Of a DNA stretch of 10,254 nucleotides, positions 6,622 through 10,254 are shown piece by piece. Origin of the DNA: Podochytrium sp. JEL0797 (lineage: Eukaryota; Chytridiomycota; Chytridiomycetes; Chytridiales; Chytriomycetaceae); contig JADGJG010000977.1 in the NCBI GenBank assembly GCA_027596195.1, positions 1 to 10,254 on the forward strand, in the 5' to 3' direction. The notes below the pieces were generated by a model that did not search any database, was not told the origin of the DNA, and saw only the letters and a list, made by a program, of their open reading frames with translations. How positions within the stretch are numbered: position 1 is the first letter of the stretch; every line of letters starts with the position of its first letter. A program made the position numbers and the translations under genes.

Positions 6622-8997
6622 ATGAGTGACAAGTTGACCCGTATTGGTATGCCATTTCTCCTAGTTCAGTGCATCACTGCCGAAGCGAAAATCACCAGAC
6701 CGCTGGGGAGATGCCTCCACATCAGCACAACCCTTGTTAAATTGCCAACACTAACATCTCCCCTCCCCATTTCACTCCAGCCATTGTCAACCCCGACAAG
6801 TGCAAGCCAAAGAAATGCAGACACGAATGCAAGAAGGGATGCCCCGTCGTTAGAATGGGTGAGTTGCGCACAACACCCCTTAGTCCATGATCCCTGCCGT
6901 CCTTGCGAACTCAACCACAAAAAACAACCCCCCCCTTCCCCCTCCTTCAGGAAAACTCTGTATCGAAGTCGCCGTCAATTCCAAAATCGCTTTCCTCTCT
7001 GAAGAACTGTGCATCGGTTGTGGAATCTGCGTCAAAAAGTGTCCCTTCGAAGCCATCAACATCATCAACTTGCCCACCAACTTGGAGAACCACGTGACGC
7101 ATCGATACAGTGCCAACTCGTTCAAGTTGCACAGATTGCCGGTTCCGAGACCGGGTCAGGTGTTGGGACTTGTTGGGTTCGTTGATTTTGATTTTTTTCG
7201 GGGGGGAGGGGAGGGACCTCGGGGAGTGGTACTGATTCAGTCTTTTGAATTTCAACAGAACGAACGGTATCGGAAAGAGTACCGCCTTGAAGATCTTGGC
7301 CGGAAAGGTCAAGCCAAACTTGGGAAGATTCGACGTAAATATGACACAGAGCCCCCCCTTGATGAATTGAGCCTCACGCCCCTTCATTTGTTTCCAGAAC
7401 CCGCCTGAATGGCAGGACATTCTCAAGTACTTCCGTGGAAACGAATTGCAAAACTACTTCACCAAGATTCTCGAAGACAACATGAGAGCCGTCATTAAGC
7501 CGCAGTACGTTGACTCGATCCCTAAGGCCGTCAAGGGAATCGTGAGAGAGCTGCTTGAAAAGAAGCACGAGAACAACAACATGGAGTACATTATCGAGAA
7601 CTTGGGTAACGCATGGTTCTTTGGCGGGGGTAATTTCCTTTTTTTGCTTGCTAAAAACGACTCTTTCGGGTACTCCACAGACCTCCGCGGAGTCATGGAA
7701 CGTGACATTGAAAACCTCTCTGGAGGAGAACTCCAACGTTTCGCGATTGGTTTCGCCGCCATCCTCAAAGCCGACATTTACATGTTTGATGAACCTTCCT
7801 CGTACCTCGACGTGAAGCAGCGTTTGAAGGCGTCCCGCGTGATTCGCTCGCTCCTCTCCCCAACCTCGTACGTGATTGTCGTGGAACACGATTTGTCGGT
7901 CCTCGATTACCTTTCGGACTACATTTGCGTGTTGTACGGAATGCCGTCTGTTTATGGAGTCGTGACGCTTCCGTTCTCTGTGCGTGAAGGAATTAATATC
8001 TTCTTGGACGGTAAAGTGCCGACTGAGAATTTGCGGTTCCGTGACGAGAGTTTGACGTTCCGGTTGGCCGAGACGGCGGAGGAGCATGAGGTGGATAAAG
8101 TGAGACGGTTCAAGTACCCGCAAATGACCAAGGATTTGGGCGGGTTCCACTTGACGGTGGAGGAGGGTGGGTTTACGGATTCCGAGATTATTGTCATGTT
8201 GGGAGAGAATGGAACTGGAAAGGTAAGGAGACTTCTGTTTTTTTATGGCGATTTGGGTCGACATCTTATTTCTCTGCCGCTCCATTTAGACCACCTTCAT
8301 CCGAATGCTCGCCGGCCTTCTCGCCCCCGACGAAACGAGCGACTACATGCCCGAGCTCAACGTGTCGTACAAACCGCAAAAGATTGCCCCCAAATTCCCA
8401 GGAACCGTGCGCCACCTCCTCCTCAAAAAGATCAAATCGGCATTCATGCACCAACAGTTCCAAACGGACGTTGTGCGCCCTCTCCAAATCGACAACATTA
8501 TCGACCAAGAAGTCATGAACCTGTCTGGAGGAGAACTGCAGCGTGTCGCCATCGTCTTGTGTTTGGGAACCCCGGCCGACATTTACCTGATTGACGAGCC
8601 GAGTGCGTACCTCGATTCCGAGCAGAGAATTATTGCGGCCAAGGTCATCAAGAAGTTCATTTTCCACTCGCAAAAGACGGCGTTTATTGTCGAGCACGAT
8701 TTCATCATGGCGACGTACTTGGCCGACCGTGTGATTGTGTACGATGGTACTCCTTCCGTAAAGGCCGTTGCTCGCAGGTAAAAAATCCCCCACATCAGTT
8801 TTTCTACTTGTTTTACTGACTCTGACGAAATTAATAGCCCCGAAGCTCTTTTGGGAGGAATGAACAAGTTTTTGGAACTCCTCGAAATCACATTCCGTCG
8901 TGACCCGACCAACTTCCGTCCCAGAATCAACAAGATGGATTCCGTCAAGGACAAGGAGCAGAAGCTGACTGGAAACTACTTCTTCTTGGACGAATAG
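6622..8997 (+). CDS. RLI1: ABCE1/Rli1 ribosome-recycling ATPase (8 exons, 600 aa)
   Basis: Rli1/ABCE1 splits ribosomes after termination and acts in initiation, in the cytosol. Exons are 6622-6646, 6781-6858, 6951-7176, 7259-7334, 7398-7605, 7681-8222, 8290-8777 and 8838-8997. All seven introns are GT-AG (134, 92, 82, 63, 75, 67 and 60 nt), and every join restores the family alignment. The 600-residue product matches human (599) and yeast (608) length. The N-terminal Fe-S domain has Cys 16, 21, 25, 29 for one 4Fe-4S cluster and [12 protein letters not shown] (55-66) for the other. NBD1 has Walker [10 protein letters not shown] (110-118), signature LSGGEL (217-222) and Walker B ending D241-E242. 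NBD2 has GENGTGKTT (379-387), LSGGEL (463-468) and D487-E488. The hinge motif RPRINK and the terminal GNYFFLDE are also present. All catalytic residues are intact, so the gene should be functional. The start codon gives MSDKLTRI, the standard family N-terminus. Confidence 0.98.
7200..7224 (+). other. G-quadruplex motif in RLI1 intron 3
   Basis: G-runs of 7, 4, 3 and 4 are separated by loops of 1, 1 and 5 bases (A, A, ACCTC), fitting the usual four-tract rule. It is on the transcribed-sense strand and starts 23 nt after the intron's unusual donor GTTCGT (7177). Folding in RNA or DNA is predicted from the pattern, not shown. Confidence 0.6.
7606..7680 (+). other. Stop-free 75-nt intron 5 of RLI1
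   Basis: The donor is GTAACG and the acceptor CCACAG, interrupting codon 205 (phase 1). Its length is a multiple of three and it has no in-frame stop, so retention would add exactly 25 residues ([12 protein letters not shown] and onward) to NBD1, just before the LSGGEL signature. Homologues lack this insert, so splicing is the expected state. Confidence 0.85.
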
Positions 8998-9128
8998 ATT
9001 TCCTGACGTGTTGGGATTTAATCGGGTTGCGGGTTGTTTTCTGGTTTCTTTCTTTTGGGAGGGATCTTTTTTTTTGAGTGTTGGTTGTTGTTGGAGGATG
9101 AGGTGGGGATTCGTGTGAGGGGATGCGA

Positions 9129-9134
9129 AATAAA
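9129..9134 (+). terminator. Candidate poly(A) signal AATAAA for RLI1
   Basis: This exact hexamer lies 132 nt after the RLI1 stop, in a T/G-rich 3' flank (8998-9199) that contains no other recognisable feature. Confidence 0.5.
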
Positions 9135-9199
9135 TGACGTAGCGTATTCTGAGTGGGTCGTTTCGGGTGGGGGGACTCGGGTCTGAGAATCCCAGTCGA

Positions 9200-9441
9200 C
9201 GCGACCAAACAACCTTTGTCGAACACTTTCCTCCCATGCTCAATGCGAATTTGCAATCGTTTTTTTCGAGGATGGAAAAGGGATTTTCTCTCGATCCCTC
9301 GACTTTCTTTCTCAATGCGCAAGTTGTGAATCAACACGGCAAGGGACTTGCAATGAGGAGGTGCGGAGTATTGATGTGGCGGAGGTTGTGAAGGAGCAGG
9401 AGGACCGACAGCCGTACATGCTATTTTTTGCAAAGAGTTGA
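9200..9441 (+). pseudogene. Probable remnant of a ubiquitin-specific protease (USP) gene
   Basis: Two pieces in different frames look like separate parts of one USP catalytic domain. The first (about 9200-9345: LNANLQSFFSRMEKG, then LDPSTFFLNA) resembles the USP segment before the usual QQDAHEF motif. The second (9346-9441: TCNEEVRSIDVAEVV, then RQPYMLFFAKS and stop) resembles the C-terminal end, where a W-x-x-x-N-D-x-x-V strand leads to Y-x-L-F-Y. The Cys box, the QQDAHEF region and the GHY catalytic His region are all missing, so this cannot be an active enzyme. Internal deletion is inferred. The match is short and made by eye; it could instead be a fragment of another gene. Confidence 0.35.
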
Positions 9442-9481
9442 ATGTTTGGGAAAGCTGGGACGGGTTGAAGAGAGTTTAAGA

Positions 9482-9944
9482 ATTTGCGCGTCTCCGTGGT
9501 TTCGGCAGTTCAAAGCGGATCGAGAATTCAATTTTCTTGCGGTTTGAGTGAGTTGCTGGAAACCCCTTGAATTCCTGGTCGACTTACTCTCGCACTCAAC
9601 GGCCTTTCTCAAAATATTTCAATATCCAAAAACTCCAACTGCGGTTTCAGGGTGCTGATGAATTGGGGCTTGAAAGCTGGCGGGCTCATCACCCCCCCTC
9701 CCGCCATCAGCCCCGCTAAACAAAATGTGAGTCGATGCTTCCCTTTGGCACTTTCCTTCGCACTGTCTCCTGGAGGGAAATTACGACGCGCATCAATTCT
9801 CCCGGCGTTTCATTCGTTTGACAGCCATTGGTGCCCGTCGCACCCGACATTCCCTCTGTCGAAATTATCTGTGCGCATTCGTTAATTCCCAGTCCATTGA
9901 ACAGGAAAACCGAAAATGAAGTGGTTAATGCGGAGAAAGTATAA
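9482..9944 (+). CDS. Weak spliced reading frame, no recognised family
   Basis: Two canonical GTGAGT donors (9548 and 9727), each paired with a CAG acceptor (ending 9650 and 9824), join three open stretches in a consistent frame: up to 9547 (RIENSIFLRFE), 9651-9726 (VLMNWGLKAGGLITPPPAIS), and 9825-9944 (VAPDIPSVEII, then NAEKV and TAA). Intron lengths would be 103 and 98 nt. The 5' stretch opens after a TAA near 9480 and has no ATG, so the first exon may lie elsewhere; alternatively translation could start at 9658. With no recognisable domain, chance is a real alternative. Confidence 0.25.
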
Positions 9945-9947
9945 ATA
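9940..9947 (+). promoter_or_regulatory. TATA box TATAAATA
   Basis: A perfect TATAAATA lies 92 bp upstream of the ATG at 10032, a plausible core promoter distance. It overlaps the TAA that would end the weak spliced frame at 9944, so the two calls compete somewhat. Confidence 0.4.
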
Positions 9948-10031
9948 AGAAAGATATACTTTTGAGTGTTTTTTTGGTTGTTTTTCCATCTCGCGGTTTC
10001 AAACACATTTTTTTTTTGGCCAGATGTCGAC

Positions 10032-10254
10032 ATGGTTGATGGACCGAGTGTATCGCCGACGAATTTCTCTGATTTGGACATGTTGGAAGCTGTGGAGCAA
10101 ATCGGTGTGTACTCGTTGTTGATTTGATTGAGCGCGCGTGTTGTTCTGACTTCATTTTTTTTTCAGTCGAGCCATCCGTTGCAGAAGCAATCTTCTCCTC
10201 TGAGTCCAACACCCCCAAGCCTGTCGACCACGCCGCCGGGATGCTTTCCAAGAA
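10032..10254 (+). CDS. 5' part of an unidentified gene, truncated by the window end
   Basis: Exon 1 is 10032-10104 and exon 2 runs from 10167 to the window edge. The 62-nt intron has donor GTGTGT, a CTGAC branch point, a T-rich tract and TTTCAG, and joins in phase 1 (EAVEQI, then V, EPSVAEAIF). The visible 53 residues are acidic and Ser/Pro-rich (FSDLDMLEAVEQ), typical of a disordered N-terminus such as an activation region, but too short to assign. An out-of-frame ATG at 10024 comes first, and the CAG at 10021-10023 follows a long T tract, so an upstream exon spliced to 10024 is an alternative to starting at 10032. Confidence 0.5.

Noticed and set aside
6887..7408. Stand-alone ferredoxin-like protein with a [12 protein letters not shown] motif
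   Set aside because: It is exon 3 of RLI1 read through its introns; the first cluster's cysteines lie in exon 2 and the Walker A in exon 4.
7374..8285. 303-codon open frame on the minus strand across RLI1 exons 5-6
   Set aside because: Antisense shadow of a highly conserved gene; overlaps intron 5 and shows no family features.
8266..9315. 349-codon open frame on the minus strand across RLI1 exons 7-8 and 3' flank
   Set aside because: Antisense shadow of RLI1. Its sequence mirrors conserved sense codons and includes 3' flank low-complexity translation; no domain content.
9716..10081. 121-codon minus-strand frame with a hydrophobic stretch
   Set aside because: It lies antisense to the TATA box and first exon of the last gene. 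The hydrophobic stretch comes from A/T-rich non-coding sequence.
1..10254. A new multi-gene defence or mobile system
   Set aside because: Genes are housekeeping, orphan or decayed, on both strands, with eukaryotic introns. There are no integrase, transposase, terminal repeats or co-oriented module to support one.

Overview
The window looks like a piece of a compact, intron-bearing fungal nuclear genome. Coding regions are interrupted by short GT-AG introns (60-134 nt) with CTAAC/CTGAC-type branch points. I infer an early-diverging fungus, possibly a chytrid, from the intron-rich ABCE1/RLI1 gene together with an F-box protein carrying plant-type leucine-rich repeats. No sequence here proves the taxon, and there are no bacterial operons, CRISPR arrays, rRNA or insertion sequences.

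Layout. Bases 1-603 hold no convincing gene but contain two diverged direct copies of a ~73-bp unit. A two-exon minus-strand gene (604-1532) encodes an acidic then alanine-rich protein with a basic, nuclear-type tail. Its start codon lies 14 bp from that of a plus-strand two-exon gene (1547-2489) that I read as F-box plus SUKH (SMI1/KNR4)-like. A degraded F-box/LRR gene follows (2684-3777), and possibly a second scrap of related sequence (to 4005). On the minus strand lie a three-exon ubiquitin-like + WLM metalloprotease (4063-5180; WSS1-type, the DNA-protein crosslink repair family) and, 61 bp upstream of it, an intronless 424-residue orphan protein (5242-6516). That orphan is divergent, across 105 bp, from the anchor gene of the window: ABCE1/RLI1 (6622-8997, eight exons, 600 residues), the essential ribosome-recycling ATPase. 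Downstream are a likely remnant of a ubiquitin-specific protease (9200-9441), a weak spliced reading frame (up to 9944), a TATA box and the first two exons of an unidentified gene that runs off the end (10032-10254).

The genes do not form one pathway. A loose ubiquitin theme recurs (F-box proteins, a UBL-WLM protease, a USP remnant), but nothing shows that they act together. The best-supported calls are RLI1 and the UBL-WLM protease: in both, every exon junction restores the family alignment in frame. I found no new defence or mobile system. The main points of interest are gene compaction, a stop-free 75-nt intron and a G-quadruplex motif in RLI1, and several gene remnants.
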